Shown here piece after piece: positions 43,803 through 52,635 of a DNA stretch of 64,000 nucleotides. The DNA comes from JBLUOA01 sp048060095 (GTDB lineage Bacteria; Pseudomonadota; Alphaproteobacteria; Rhodobacterales; Rhodobacteraceae). The notes below the pieces were generated by a model. It had not been told where the DNA came from. It searched no databases and saw nothing but the letters and a program-made list of their open reading frames with translations. Position 1 is the first letter of the stretch, and each line of letters opens with the position of its first letter. Location: the NCBI RefSeq assembly GCF_048060095.1, contig NZ_JBLUOA010000001.1, positions 1,240,001-1,304,000 of the forward strand, given 5' to 3'. Position numbers and translations under genes: made by a program.

Positions 43803-44335
43803 GTCATTGCCATCCCGCCCGCCTCGGCGAGCCCTTCCTTCACGATTTGCCGCGCGCGGGACATCCGGCTCATTACGGTTCCGATCGGAATGCCGAGGAT
43901 ATCCGCCGCTTCCTGATAAGAATGACCCTCGACGGAGACCAGAAGCAACGTGGCGCTTAATCCTTCGGGCAGCGACATCACCATGTCGATCAACTGATTG
44001 CCATAGACGTGGTCCGCCGGACCGACAGGGGTCGACAGTTCTTGTGCGACGGTCGCGTCCACTTGACCCTTTCCGGTTCTAACCCGGCGGCTGCGGATTT
44101 CTGAAATCCAGAGATTGCGCATCATTGTGTAGAGCCAGCTGTCGAGCCGGCTGCCTTGACGCCATTGTGCGGCGTGACGGATCGCGCGTTCGCAGGTCAT
44201 TTGCACCAGATCGTCGCCATCGGCCGCATCACGCGCAAGGGTAAGGGAAAAGCGGCGCAGGCGGGGCAGCAACGCTACAAGCTCGGTCCTGAATTCGGGA
44301 TGATCCGTCACGGCGGCGTATCCCCAGTTGCGCAT
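43799..44335 (-). CDS. ECF-type RNA polymerase sigma factor
   Basis: The 178-residue factor has region 2 (LLPRLRRFSLTLARDAADGD, then DLVQMTCERAI) and region 4 (ATLLLVSVEGHSYQEAADIL, then IPIGTVMSRMSRAR). It should direct transcription of its own operon and a stress-linked regulon, held back by the following anti-sigma gene. The start at 44335 is chosen because the 76 upstream codons of the open frame overlap the next gene and have no sigma similarity. Confidence 0.87.
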   Translation of the reverse strand: MRNWGYAAVTDHPEFRTELVALLPRLRRFSLTLARDAADGDDLVQMTCERAIRHAAQWRQGSRLDSWLYTMMRNLWISEIRSRRVRTGKGQVDATVAQELSTPVGPADHVYGNQLIDMVMSLPEGLSATLLLVSVEGHSYQEAADILGIPIGTVMSRMSRARQIVKEGLAEAGGMAMT

Positions 44336-44444
44336 GATTATCAGTTTGTCAGGGTGACGAAACTGAACACGATCAGCGGGCAATGCGCAACCGCCGACCA
44401 GAGGGGTCGGCGGAAACGCGTATTGCACACAGGTCGGCACTAGA

Positions 44445-44987
44445 TCACCAGTCGGTCGATTCGCCGCCAAGCGCCTGCTCAAGTGCGGCATAGGCCCATG
44501 TTTCTTCGCCACCGCGCATCTCAATCTCCCGAAGCTGGGCTTTGGCGCCCTCGATATCACCATCCGAAATCAATGCCTGACCCATATAGGACCGCGCGAG
44601 GATGTAATCGGGGTCGATGTTCAGCGCTGCCTGATAATAGGTCATGCCTTCCTCGATCCGGCCCGCCTTGCGATTGGCGAAACCCCGGTAGTTCAGGATG
44701 CGCGGATCGTTCTGGTTTTCGGCCAGGTCGAGCACCGTCAACGCATTGTCATACTGCCCGTCATAGGCCAGTTCGCGTGCGGCATCGTAGAGGTCGTCAT
44801 CCGACAGCGCGCCGCTTTGCGGGTTGACGCATGCGCCCTTTCTCTCATCCCAGATCTGGCCATTCTCGCATTCCTGGGTCGTCTGGGTCCTGACGGGCGG
44901 GCTTGTCGAATCCGAGCCGGCGGCGAAGCTCATCGTTGCAATCGTTGCGGCCGCGAGCGTTGAAAAAATGGTTTTGGTCGGGATCAT
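44445..44987 (-). CDS. Secreted TPR-repeat protein
   Basis: The 180-residue protein has a signal peptide (about 1-22) and three TPR units (YDGQYDNALTVLDLAENQND, AGRIEEGMTYYQAALNIDPD, YILARSYMGQALISDGDIEG). A Cys pair (about 40 and 52, CENGQIWDERKGAC) could form a disulfide. It lies just upstream of the sigma/anti-sigma pair on the same strand, so it may share their regulation. Function unknown. Confidence 0.8.
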   Translation of the reverse strand: MIPTKTIFSTLAAATIATMSFAAGSDSTSPPVRTQTTQECENGQIWDERKGACVNPQSGALSDDDLYDAARELAYDGQYDNALTVLDLAENQNDPRILNYRGFANRKAGRIEEGMTYYQAALNIDPDYILARSYMGQALISDGDIEGAKAQLREIEMRGGEETWAYAALEQALGGESTDW

Positions 44988-45184
44988 TGATCGTCTCCTT
45001 AATTCTATTCAATTGTTCGAAACCGGCTCAATGCGGTAGATGCGTCAATCGCCAGTCATGGGGGAAACGCACGGGCCACGGGTATTATTCACTCTGAAGC
45101 GAAATTTTCTTCGAGGGCTGTCGATTCATTCTTTTCTTTGGGTTAACAGCCGGCGGTGTCAGACCAATTCGAACTCGCCTCAAC

Positions 45185-45318
45185 TCAGGCTACGTCATTC
45201 GATGCTGGCATTGGCGGCGGGGAAGGCTTGTAAACGGCAATTCCGATCACGACCAAGACGACGCCGATCCCGGCCAGCATCAATAGGGGTGCGCCAAAGG
45301 CTTCAAGCGCCTGTGATT
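45185..45318 (-). pseudogene. 3' remnant of a membrane transporter gene
   Basis: The minus strand encodes ALEAFGAPLLMLAGIGVVLV, then VIGIAVYKPSPPP before a TGA, which is like the last helix and tail of an EamA/DMT-type transporter. No start or upstream homologous segment is present. The call is weak because the fragment is short. Confidence 0.35.
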
Positions 45319-45456
45319 AGCCCAACGTGTGTCGCCAGTTCTTGAGGGGAGATCAATCAATTCTGCGAACGAATACACAAATTCAACAGAGCGGCATTGC
45401 GCGACCCATTGACCGCAAAGACAAGGCGCTCACACGGTGGTCCAATGGCAATGGTG

Positions 45457-46161
45457 TCAGACGGCACGGGTCAGGCCCCCATCAATGCGTAGATTTTGGC
45501 CGGTCATGTAGCCACCATCGTCGGAGGCGAGCCATGAAATCAGAGAAGAAACCTCTGAGGCGGCGCCGTAGCGCCCCATGGGAATACGCGCTTTGCGGTC
45601 TTCGGTCTCGGGCAGGCTGTCTATGAAGCCTGGAAGGACGTTGTTCATGCGGATGTTCTCGGGCGCATACTTATCCGAGTAGAGCTTTGTGAATGCGGCA
45701 AGTCCGGCCCGGAAGACGCCAGACGTTGGAAAAAGGGGGTCGGGTTCGAATGCCGCAAAGGTCGAGATGTTGATGATCGCCCCGCCGCCCTGGGCTTGCA
45801 TCACAGGTGTGATCAGCCTTGTCGGACGGATCACGTTCATCAGGTAGACTTCCATCCCTTGATGCCAGTCGTCGTCGCTGATTTCGAGAACCGGTCCCTT
45901 TGGCCCGTGACCAGCAGAGTTCACCAAGACATCAACACGGCCCCAACGATCCTTCGCACCCTCGACCAAAGCGTTCAGCGCTTCTCCATCAAGATTAGAG
46001 CCAGTCACACCAAAGCCGCCGAGTTCGCCGCCAAGCGTCTCACCCTTGCCGGACGAGGACAAGATGCCGACTTTGAACCCGTCTTTCGCCAACTTGCGGG
46101 CCGCATCCGCACCCATGCCGCTGCCGCCTGCCGTAATCAGAGCTACTTTTTCTACTGTCAT
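45457..46161 (-). CDS. Short-chain dehydrogenase/reductase (SDR)
   Basis: The 234-residue oxidoreductase has the NAD(P)-binding TAGGSGMGADAARKLAKDGF (TGxxxGxG-type), NSAGHGPKGPV (NNAG-type), the catalytic Ser in INISTFAAFEP, and a C-terminal GGYMTGQNLRIDGG. The usual YxxxK is not clear: the expected Tyr region reads SGVFRAGLAAFTKLY, where Phe replaces the catalytic Tyr, so the reaction may be unusual or lost. ATG 46161 has AAAGGA upstream. It is divergent from a LysR gene that probably controls it. Confidence 0.82.
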   Translation of the reverse strand: MTVEKVALITAGGSGMGADAARKLAKDGFKVGILSSSGKGETLGGELGGFGVTGSNLDGEALNALVEGAKDRWGRVDVLVNSAGHGPKGPVLEISDDDWHQGMEVYLMNVIRPTRLITPVMQAQGGGAIINISTFAAFEPDPLFPTSGVFRAGLAAFTKLYSDKYAPENIRMNNVLPGFIDSLPETEDRKARIPMGRYGAASEVSSLISWLASDDGGYMTGQNLRIDGGLTRAV

Positions 46162-46209
46162 TTCTAGTGTCCTTTCATGTTGAGTCATATATCGCGACTC
46201 CAATGAGGA

Positions 46210-46225
46210 AATTCGATTGAGAATT
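46210..46225. promoter_or_regulatory. Candidate LysR box between SDR and lysR genes
   Basis: The arms AATTC and GAATT flank GATTGA, giving a 16-base dyad with T-N11-A spacing in the 97-base divergent gap, 34 bases before the lysR start. This matches the usual LysR autoregulatory layout. Confidence 0.5.
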
Positions 46226-46258
46226 GATGTTACTTGGCAGTAGATATACTATTTCCGA

Positions 46259-47137
46259 ATGATCGAGCTTCCCCCGCTCAACAGTTTGCGTGCTTTTGAT
46301 GCAGCAGGCCGCCGCCTCAGTTTCCGCGCAGCCGCTGATGAATTGGGAGTCACGCAAGGGGCCGTTGCGCAGCAGGTGCGCCAGCTCGAAGCGCATCTTG
46401 GTGTGGCCTTGTTTGAACGGGTGCCGAAGGGTCTGACGTTCACATCGGTTGGGCGCAGCTTTCATAACCGGATCGCTGAGGTGTTCGCGGACCTTCGATC
46501 CGCAACTGCCGAGCTGAAGCCAGAGCCGAATAAAGTCCTTATCAGTGTCACTCCGACCTTTGCTGCGAAATGGCTGATCCCCAATCTACCGGACTTCACT
46601 GCAGCACATCCGAATATCGATTTACGGATCATGGCCACCGAGAAAGTTTCCAGCTTCCATAGCGACGGGATAGACCTTGCAGTGCGCCAAGGATCGCCGC
46701 CATTCGGTGCATCACTGGAAGTAACGCTGCTGTTCAGGCAGACGCTGATCGCTGTCGCAACACCATCGCTTGCGAGCGACGAACCCTATCCGCTTGAACC
46801 AAAAACGCTGTCCAAACTGCCGAAGATCCATGACTCTCACGACCTTTGGCCGAGTTATCTTGCGTATTTGGGCGTGCAAGACCAATCGCCTCGTGGCCTA
46901 AGCCTGAGCCAGACGTCACTTGCAGTAGATGCAGCCATCGCCGGGCAAGGTGTCGCCTTGGTAAGCCGTTTTCTGGTGGCTCATGATCTCGAAGCCGGTC
47001 GTTTGGCTGAGGTTGGTGAGGTTTGGGAGGCTGGTGGAAAAGACTTCTACATCCTCATGCCGCGCGCCGCAAAAACTAATAAGTCCGTGGTGGAGGTCGT
47101 GACATGGATTAAGGCGCATTCCGCCGCTGCGCTCTGA
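46259..47137 (+). CDS. LysR-family regulator (GcvA-like)
   Basis: The 292-residue protein has the GcvA-like DNA-binding start (PPLNSLRAFDAAGRRLSFRA, then GVTQGAVAQQVRQLE) and a substrate-binding domain with VSVTPTFAAKWLIPNLPDF-type sequence. It is divergent from the SDR gene and likely controls it. A self-complementary GCTCTGA/TCAGAGC pair at 47131-47155 around the stop codon may form a weak terminator. Confidence 0.88.
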   Translation: MIELPPLNSLRAFDAAGRRLSFRAAADELGVTQGAVAQQVRQLEAHLGVALFERVPKGLTFTSVGRSFHNRIAEVFADLRSATAELKPEPNKVLISVTPTFAAKWLIPNLPDFTAAHPNIDLRIMATEKVSSFHSDGIDLAVRQGSPPFGASLEVTLLFRQTLIAVATPSLASDEPYPLEPKTLSKLPKIHDSHDLWPSYLAYLGVQDQSPRGLSLSQTSLAVDAAIAGQGVALVSRFLVAHDLEAGRLAEVGEVWEAGGKDFYILMPRAAKTNKSVVEVVTWIKAHSAAAL

Positions 47138-47234
47138 CTGCCTTGAAATCAGAGCAGTCATTCAGTTCATCGAGACGAATGACGGCAAGGTCCCGCAGAC
47201 TGCTAGTGCAGCCAGCTCCAGACCGCGCAAACGT

Positions 47235-47302
47235 GGCGAATGGCGGCAATACGGGCTGCAACCGCACCAAACCTACCAAAGTGGACGGGTGACCGCTTTG
47301 GG
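47235..47302 (+). repeat. Dispersed intergenic repeat, copy 3
   Basis: This 68-base copy contains the two parts shared with copies near 13.2 and 14.4 kb: GGCGAATGGCGGCAATACGG at the left and CGGGTGACCGCTTTGGG at the right. It probably represents the full element. The remaining sequence up to 47786 holds no gene I can support. Confidence 0.65.
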
Positions 47303-47786
47303 CATCACGACGGCCCGAGATGGCGGCTACGTCGCCGTCAGAACGGCGGAGGTTCCGAACTGTCGGAAAGCTATCTTTGCGGGTTGCGCAGACCGTCCTT
47401 TCGGTCCCTATGAAACCATCGAACAGCCACTACTGACGCAATCCGGCCTCCGGGGGGCACAGACGAGATCATCGCGCCTCAGGTCTATTTCGATGCGGTG
47501 AACAGCAATATCCATCAGTTCTGCACAGGGGCAGATTGTCAGCGCGGTTAGTGGACAATGGAAGTAACGCTGTCGCCATAATACTACACGCGCAGACATG
47601 TGTGCTGATCAGCCCCACATGCTGGGTGAAGCAGCCGGTTAAGTCTCGTTGGCAGCCTCCAGCGACCAATTGTGCTGCCGCGGCGTGGTCTGCGGAAGCC
47701 GATCTTTGGTCTTGATGGTGGTTGTATCCGTTTTCCCGGGACGCCTCGACGACTGGCAAGCTACACCAGATTGAACACCCCTGTGG

Positions 47787-48368
47787 TTAGCGCAGCATTC
47801 GCCATACGCGACGTCGTCGCAAGGCCCATACCCCTGCTCCCAGAACCATCAGGCAGAGGGTGCCTTTCGTCAGGTTCTCCATCGTCCCTTGGATCAGCCA
47901 TGCGTGAATGACGGTCCCCGTGACGATGACGACCACCGCCAAGCTATGTCCCAAGCGCCAGATGCGCAGGCGAAGCCTCTTTCTCAGAACGGCAAGCAGA
48001 GCCGCAGCAAATACGGCCCACATCGCCATTGCGCCCCAAACTGAAAACGGTGTCGGCGAGCGGAACAGCAAGACGTCCACCACGTCAGGCGGGCTCGTGA
48101 TCCACAGCCCCGCAACATGAACAACCACCGCGAGAACCAGTCCCGCGCCCGTCCACACATGCACCCGCCGCGCGGGGATGCCCGGAAGGATACCGGTAAT
48201 CAAAAGTGGCTGGACCAGCAATAACGCCAGACCGACGATACCGGTATATCCTGCAACGATGTAGATCGGCTCCCGCCACTCCAGAAGCGGACTACGCGCT
48301 GCCGCGATCAAGGGGACCACGATGGCCACGGCCAACGCAGTCCAAATAAGCGCGCCGCGCAGATTCAT
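47787..48368 (-). CDS. Ferric-reductase-like transmembrane protein
   Basis: The 193-residue membrane protein has five or six helices with paired His residues (RRVHVWTGAGLVLAVVVHVA and WRLGHSLAVVVIVTGTVIHA), the pattern of b-type heme sites in ferric reductase/MsrQ-like proteins. It may pass electrons across the inner membrane. The ATG at 48368 overlaps the stop of the dioxygenase-like gene (TGATG), so the two are coupled. The electron acceptor is unknown. Confidence 0.75.
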   Translation of the reverse strand: MNLRGALIWTALAVAIVVPLIAAARSPLLEWREPIYIVAGYTGIVGLALLLVQPLLITGILPGIPARRVHVWTGAGLVLAVVVHVAGLWITSPPDVVDVLLFRSPTPFSVWGAMAMWAVFAAALLAVLRKRLRLRIWRLGHSLAVVVIVTGTVIHAWLIQGTMENLTKGTLCLMVLGAGVWALRRRRVWRMLR

Positions 48369-48868
48369 CAAACGGGGCGCAGAACGAACTCGACATGAAG
48401 GTTCGTGTCCGATGCACGCGCCATGACGGGCCGCAGGAATACCGTTTCGAAGCCGCCATCATCGTAGTCGGCATCGTAGGCCAGATGGCCGTGCGGCTGA
48501 CCGAATGCCGGGACGATCTGTGGCATCTCAATGCGGAACACGCCGTCCGCATCCGTTAGCGTTGCGCCATGAGAGCGCTCGTCCCGTTCGTGACCCTCGG
48601 TCGTGTGGGCCCAGACCTGGATGCGCCGCCCGGCGAGCGGGGCACCGTCGCCCGCGCGTCGAACGGTCCCGCTGGTCCAGAATCCGCCGCCGCCGATCCG
48701 CTCCACGACCGGCGCGCCGGGACGGTAATTGTTCGCGCCGCCACGCATTGTCGGTGTAGGGGCAAGGGACTGGGCGCGGGCGGGGACGGTCAGGCCCGCG
48801 GCGCCGAGGAGGAGCGCAGCGCCAGCGTTGGAAATCACGGTTCGGCGGTTCGTGATCGATATCGCCAT
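48368..48868 (-). CDS. Exported intradiol-dioxygenase-like protein
   Basis: The 166-residue product has a leader with twin Arg (NRRTVISNAGAALLLGAAGL), then the transthyretin-like fold of intradiol dioxygenases: GTVRRAGDGAPLAGRRIQVW, DERSHGATLTDADGVFRIEM and HGHLAYDADYDDGGFETVFL. The usual Tyr-Tyr-His-His iron site is not fully visible, so catalysis is uncertain. It is coupled to a ferric-reductase-like membrane gene, which suggests an iron or electron-transfer link. Start 48868 is used since upstream codons look non-coding. Confidence 0.7.
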   Translation of the reverse strand: MAISITNRRTVISNAGAALLLGAAGLTVPARAQSLAPTPTMRGGANNYRPGAPVVERIGGGGFWTSGTVRRAGDGAPLAGRRIQVWAHTTEGHERDERSHGATLTDADGVFRIEMPQIVPAFGQPHGHLAYDADYDDGGFETVFLRPVMARASDTNLHVEFVLRPV

Positions 48869-49043
48869 GTCGGTCTCTCCTGTCGGCAGTTTCAAACAAG
48901 CCTGCCGCGCGCGTTTCGGGTTACGCTCGCACGGCTTCGACAGCGCCATGATACAAAGCGGCGGCAACGCATGTCACATCACAAGTTCTCGACGCGGCAT
49001 GAAGTACCGCCGGGCCCTAAGCGTTTCCGGGCGCAGCCACGGT

Positions 49044-49958
49044 TCAACCGGCGAGATACGTGCGGAACCAGGCCACCATCCGCTCTTCGGCGAGGCGGGC
49101 GGCCTCCTCGTCGTAGCGTGGCGTAGTATCGTTGTGAAAGCCGTGGTTCACGCCGGGGTAGATATGCGCCTCGTACCGCTTGTCGTTTTCTTCCAGCGCT
49201 TTCTGGTAGTCGGGCCACATGGCGTTGATACGCTGATCAAGTGCGGCGAGCTGGATCATCAGCGGTGCCTCGATCCGGGCGACTTGATCGCTGTCTGGCG
49301 CTGCGCCGTAAAAGGGAACGCCAGCCGCCATCTCTGGATAGGCGACCGCCAGCTTGTTCACGACGCCTCCGCCATAGCAGAAGCCCGTTGCGCCCACTTT
49401 TCCGTTTGTGCCGTCGAGCGCCTGAAGATACTCGAATCCGGCGAAAAAATCATTTAGGAGCGCGTCGCGATCAAGGCTGCGCTGCATCTCGCGCCCTTCA
49501 TCATCATTGCCTGGATAACCGCCGAGCGACGACAGGCCATCGGGGCCCATGGCGACGAAACCCGCCTTGGCAAGACGCCGCACGACATCGCGGATGTAGG
49601 GGTTCAGCCCACGGTTTTCGTGAACGACAAGAACAGCCGCAGGCGGGCGGTCCGCGTCGATTTCCGTGGGGCGCACGACGTAAGCCGTGATCTCGCCCGT
49701 TCCGTTCGGACTGGGGTAGGTTATGTCTTCGCCTTGAATGCCTGGATCATCCTCGGCCACCTGCTGCGCCAGCGCGTAGTTGGGCGCAAGCGTGCCAAGG
49801 ATAGCTGCCGCCGTTAGGCCGCCCACAGCCCATTTCGCCGCGCGGTCGAGAAACTCACGTTTCGAAATCTTGCCATGAGCATAATAGTCATAGAGGTCTA
49901 GGAGTTCTTGGTCGAAATCGGCTGCTGTTAGGCGGGGCTGGGACGTATGGTGGTTCAT
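49044..49958 (-). CDS. Dienelactone hydrolase family protein
   Basis: The 304-residue alpha/beta hydrolase has the Cys nucleophile in GATGFCYGGGVVN (typical of dienelactone hydrolases), and the final His in YPGVNHGFHNDTTP. An N-terminal extension of about 65 residues includes RREFLDRAAKW-like sequence and a hydrophobic stretch (WAVGGLTAAAILGTLAPNYA), suggesting export or membrane attachment. GGGAG precedes the start. The substrate is unknown; chloroaromatic or other lactone breakdown is only the family precedent. Confidence 0.85.
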   Translation of the reverse strand: MNHHTSQPRLTAADFDQELLDLYDYYAHGKISKREFLDRAAKWAVGGLTAAAILGTLAPNYALAQQVAEDDPGIQGEDITYPSPNGTGEITAYVVRPTEIDADRPPAAVLVVHENRGLNPYIRDVVRRLAKAGFVAMGPDGLSSLGGYPGNDDEGREMQRSLDRDALLNDFFAGFEYLQALDGTNGKVGATGFCYGGGVVNKLAVAYPEMAAGVPFYGAAPDSDQVARIEAPLMIQLAALDQRINAMWPDYQKALEENDKRYEAHIYPGVNHGFHNDTTPRYDEEAARLAEERMVAWFRTYLAG

Positions 49959-50461
49959 TGGAGGTTCTCCCTATTGATTGAGGCCCAAATGTTGGACGCC
50001 CACATTCTTCAAGATGGGGCGTTCGGGTATTATCGAAACGCTTGCAGTTGAGACTGGAACCATACCGTATTTTATCGAATCGAGTAAGGTCGGCGCAAAC
50101 GCGCCATTCGTGACTATCGCAACATTCGTCCCTTTAGACTCTCAGCCTAACTTGGATGTAGCATCGCAAGCCAAGAAATCGGGTGCATGATCCAAGATGG
50201 ACGGGGCGAAGCGGGCATTCGCTGCGACTTCGTGCATGTTCGCTTCTTCCAACAGACTATAGTCCCGCTTCAGGGACCACCACGACGGTTCTGTAGCTGT
50301 AAGATCGAGAACGGGAGGTGAAGACGGACGAACTGACTCGTGTGTGCCGGGTATCAATCAAGCCGGCAATTCGAGCGGAGTCTGAACCGCTCTTCAAGAC
50401 TGTTGCTCTGTCATCCACCGTGGACTGCGACGGATGTACGTCCGTTACCCGCCACTTGATT
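49959..50461. other. Intergenic region before an IS3 remnant
   Basis: About 500 bases have no supported coding region. Words such as AACGCGCCATTCG and GGGCATTCGCTGCG recall intergenic filler elsewhere. Nothing else is visible. Confidence 0.4.
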
Positions 50462-50578
50462 GCGGGATGACGCGAAGACTATAACCACATCCTCCCGCAT
50501 TCCAGCCCCGCCAGCATGACCCCAAGGGAATATGAGAACCGGTCACAATTGGACCAAAACCTGAACAGAGACTCTTAG
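50462..50578 (+). mobile_element. 3' end of an IS3-family transposase
   Basis: The plus strand reads REDYNHILPHSSPASMTPRE, then YENRSQLDQNLNRDS and a stop, which is the standard C-terminal end of IS3-type OrfB (W-R-x-D-Y-N-x-x-R-P-H-S-S-L-G then TPxEYA). The codon before REDYN is TGA where Trp is expected. Nothing of the catalytic core remains. This marks an old insertion. Confidence 0.7.
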
Positions 50579-50664
50579 GGGAGCAGGTCATCGGGTTTTT
50601 TTGCGTACAGAGAATGCCAGCGTTTGAATAGATGGTTGCCGTTCGTGGGTTGCTGCAGCTGAAA

Positions 50665-51171
50665 CTAGCTGCTGGTCAGTGGGCTGCTGTTGTCGTGCTG
50701 ATCTCTGGCATCATCAAGATGCTCGCGGAGCTTCTGAAGGATCGGCAGCACGGTTCTGACCTCCTGCGGTGTAGTGGTCTGCGCCACACGACTTAGGATC
50801 GGACCAAGGTCGGCAATCGTTCGGTCTCGCAACTGGCGCCCTTCATCTGTCAGCCACACCTGCTTGGAGCGCGCATCGTTCGGGTTCGGGCGCATTTCAA
50901 CCAGCCGGTGCCTTTGCAAACCCGCCAGAGTATGAGTCATTGAAGTCTTCGGCACCTGAAAAGCTGTCGCCAGCTTCAAAGGCGTCTGACCGTCTGCGAC
51001 CCGGATCAGGTGATTGAGTACCGCAAAATGTGGCGCGATAATTCCATCCGGTAGTTCAGCCTCAAGAAGGTTGCGGCTGAGTTGTTCGATAATGCCGACT
51101 TCGGTGAAGAGGGCAAAGTACTCTATGAGATCTGAATTCTCTGTCAAATGAATCTGGTCTCCAAGGGCCAA
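50665..51171 (-). CDS. MarR-family regulator, partner of the nitroreductase-like gene
   Basis: The 168-residue protein has a winged helix with the recognition part LATAFQVPKTSMTHTLAGLQ and wing NPNDARSKQVWLT. It overlaps the upstream nitroreductase-like gene by 28 bases and is co-transcribed from the same promoter, so it probably represses its own operon by binding the 40-base palindrome at 52258-52297. Confidence 0.87.
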   Translation of the reverse strand: MALGDQIHLTENSDLIEYFALFTEVGIIEQLSRNLLEAELPDGIIAPHFAVLNHLIRVADGQTPLKLATAFQVPKTSMTHTLAGLQRHRLVEMRPNPNDARSKQVWLTDEGRQLRDRTIADLGPILSRVAQTTTPQEVRTVLPILQKLREHLDDARDQHDNSSPLTSS

Positions 51172-52244
51172 CGTGGCGTCGGCGCGATTGCCGGACCGTA
51201 GCCCAATCGCCCCAGCATTTGAACCGTTTCGCCCGGCTCGGCCATAAGCTGGTGCGCCGCGTCGTAGTGTTCAGCCATCTGCGGATACTCCTGAAGCGCC
51301 TGCGAAACTGGATGAAGGGACACGCCGAGTGCCGTCGCTGCCAGATTCAGGCGGAGCCATCGGCGACCCGCTTCAATCTGATCCTGCCGGCTGTTACCCC
51401 TGGTCGTGACGACAGCGTAGGCGGGCGTGGCGTCCATCATCTCATGATAGATGGCGACGCCTTGCTTGAAACCCGCGCTGCCAATCTTCGCCTGATCGTC
51501 GCGCGAAAGCAGACCCAGAAGCATCAGGCTTTCTAGAAACGCCCCCCCAAGGTCGATGCCGTCCGGATTGGCGTTGATCTCGGCCTTGCCAAACCGCATC
51601 AGATCGACGCTTTCCGTCCAGGTCGGGGGGTAATGCGCCTCGGTCAGCCATGCGTTCCAGGTCAACTGCTTCAGCTTGCCGACCATATCCGGATCGGTCA
51701 GGATGTTTGCGTATGCTCCGAGGTCCTGCGCGGCCTTCGCATCAACGGGTCGGTCCTCGAACGGTTGTTTGCATGACCGGCGGTGCGGTACAGCAGCGAA
51801 CAATGGGTCCGGCGTCGCGGTTCCGCCAAATGTGGCAATGGCGGCCGGACCATCTTCGCCCTCTGGGTAGATGTCGAGGCGGACGTCGATTTGCCTATGC
51901 GTGGCCGCGATGCGCATCTGTTCGATAAAGCACCCTAGACTGATGACCAATTGTCTTTGAAACGGGTCCGTTTCGGGTAGCTCCCTCGTTTTGTCGCGCC
52001 AGAGCGTGACAGTATCGTTGCCTTCCAACCCGACCAACCACGGCTGCCTGTTGTGAGCGTTGGGGGCGAGGATTGCGTAAGATAGCGCCCATTCGCGCGG
52101 ATCGTCGTAGTTCCCGGCAGCGTCCCATGGTGCGAGGGCAGTCTGAGGAGTGCGTGTTCCCAGAAACCCGCCTGCAGCAGCTCCGGCGGCAAGAATGGTT
52201 CCGCCGCCAATGAGGGCTAGAGTTTTGCGTCGCGAAAGGGTCAT
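51144..52244 (-). CDS. Exported Acg-type nitroreductase-fold protein
   Basis: The 366-residue protein has a Tat-type leader (MTLSRRKTLALIGGGTILAA) and Acg-family features: LSYAILAPNAHNRQPWLV near residue 55 (flavin-site start) and the C-terminal MLGRLGYGPA. Acg proteins are nitroreductase-fold flavin proteins; some sequester flavin rather than reduce nitro groups. AAGGA precedes the ATG. It is the first gene of an operon with its MarR regulator. Confidence 0.85.
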   Translation of the reverse strand: MTLSRRKTLALIGGGTILAAGAAAGGFLGTRTPQTALAPWDAAGNYDDPREWALSYAILAPNAHNRQPWLVGLEGNDTVTLWRDKTRELPETDPFQRQLVISLGCFIEQMRIAATHRQIDVRLDIYPEGEDGPAAIATFGGTATPDPLFAAVPHRRSCKQPFEDRPVDAKAAQDLGAYANILTDPDMVGKLKQLTWNAWLTEAHYPPTWTESVDLMRFGKAEINANPDGIDLGGAFLESLMLLGLLSRDDQAKIGSAGFKQGVAIYHEMMDATPAYAVVTTRGNSRQDQIEAGRRWLRLNLAATALGVSLHPVSQALQEYPQMAEHYDAAHQLMAEPGETVQMLGRLGYGPAIAPTPRWPLETRFI

Positions 52245-52257
52245 GTCGGCATTCCTT

Positions 52258-52297
52258 GTAATACGATATCGAACTATATAGTGCGATATCGTATTAC
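52258..52297. promoter_or_regulatory. 40-bp nested palindrome, MarR operator
   Basis: Two perfect 14-base arms (GTAATACGATATCG and CGATATCGTATTAC) flank AACTATATAGTG. The centre is itself a dyad (TCG-N-ACTATATAGT-N-CGA), and each arm carries the palindrome CGATATCG. The 3' edge is 13 bases before the nitroreductase-like start codon. This fits cooperative binding of a MarR dimer pair that blocks the promoter. Confidence 0.78.
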
Positions 52298-52635
52298 TGT
52301 CAACACAGCTGAAATCACTACATCAAAGCCTCGGGCAGTGGTTAGGCGACGCTCCTGCATAGTTTGCGTTTTGCAGCCGGACAACGAGTCTCGGATGACT
52401 GGATTGCTTCTGAAGCACTTTCAGCGTGACTCGAACCGAATACGCAAAAAACCATTCCGTCAGTCGAAATTCTAGAGACAAGCTACAGTAGGGCGACAAG
52501 TGTCTTGCTCCGTCATTTTGACGTCGGCATTAAATCAAATTGGTTGCTTGGAACTCTGAACTACCAACGAATGTCGGCATTGAAACGTCCTTCACGGTGA
52601 CGGTTCTGCGTTTCCTCGGGGATACTGCGCAGCAG
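52298..52635. other. Intergenic region, no supported gene
   Basis: This gap of about 340 bases lies between the palindrome and the DUF2267 gene end. I find no coding sequence or hairpin that I can support. Confidence 0.4.
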
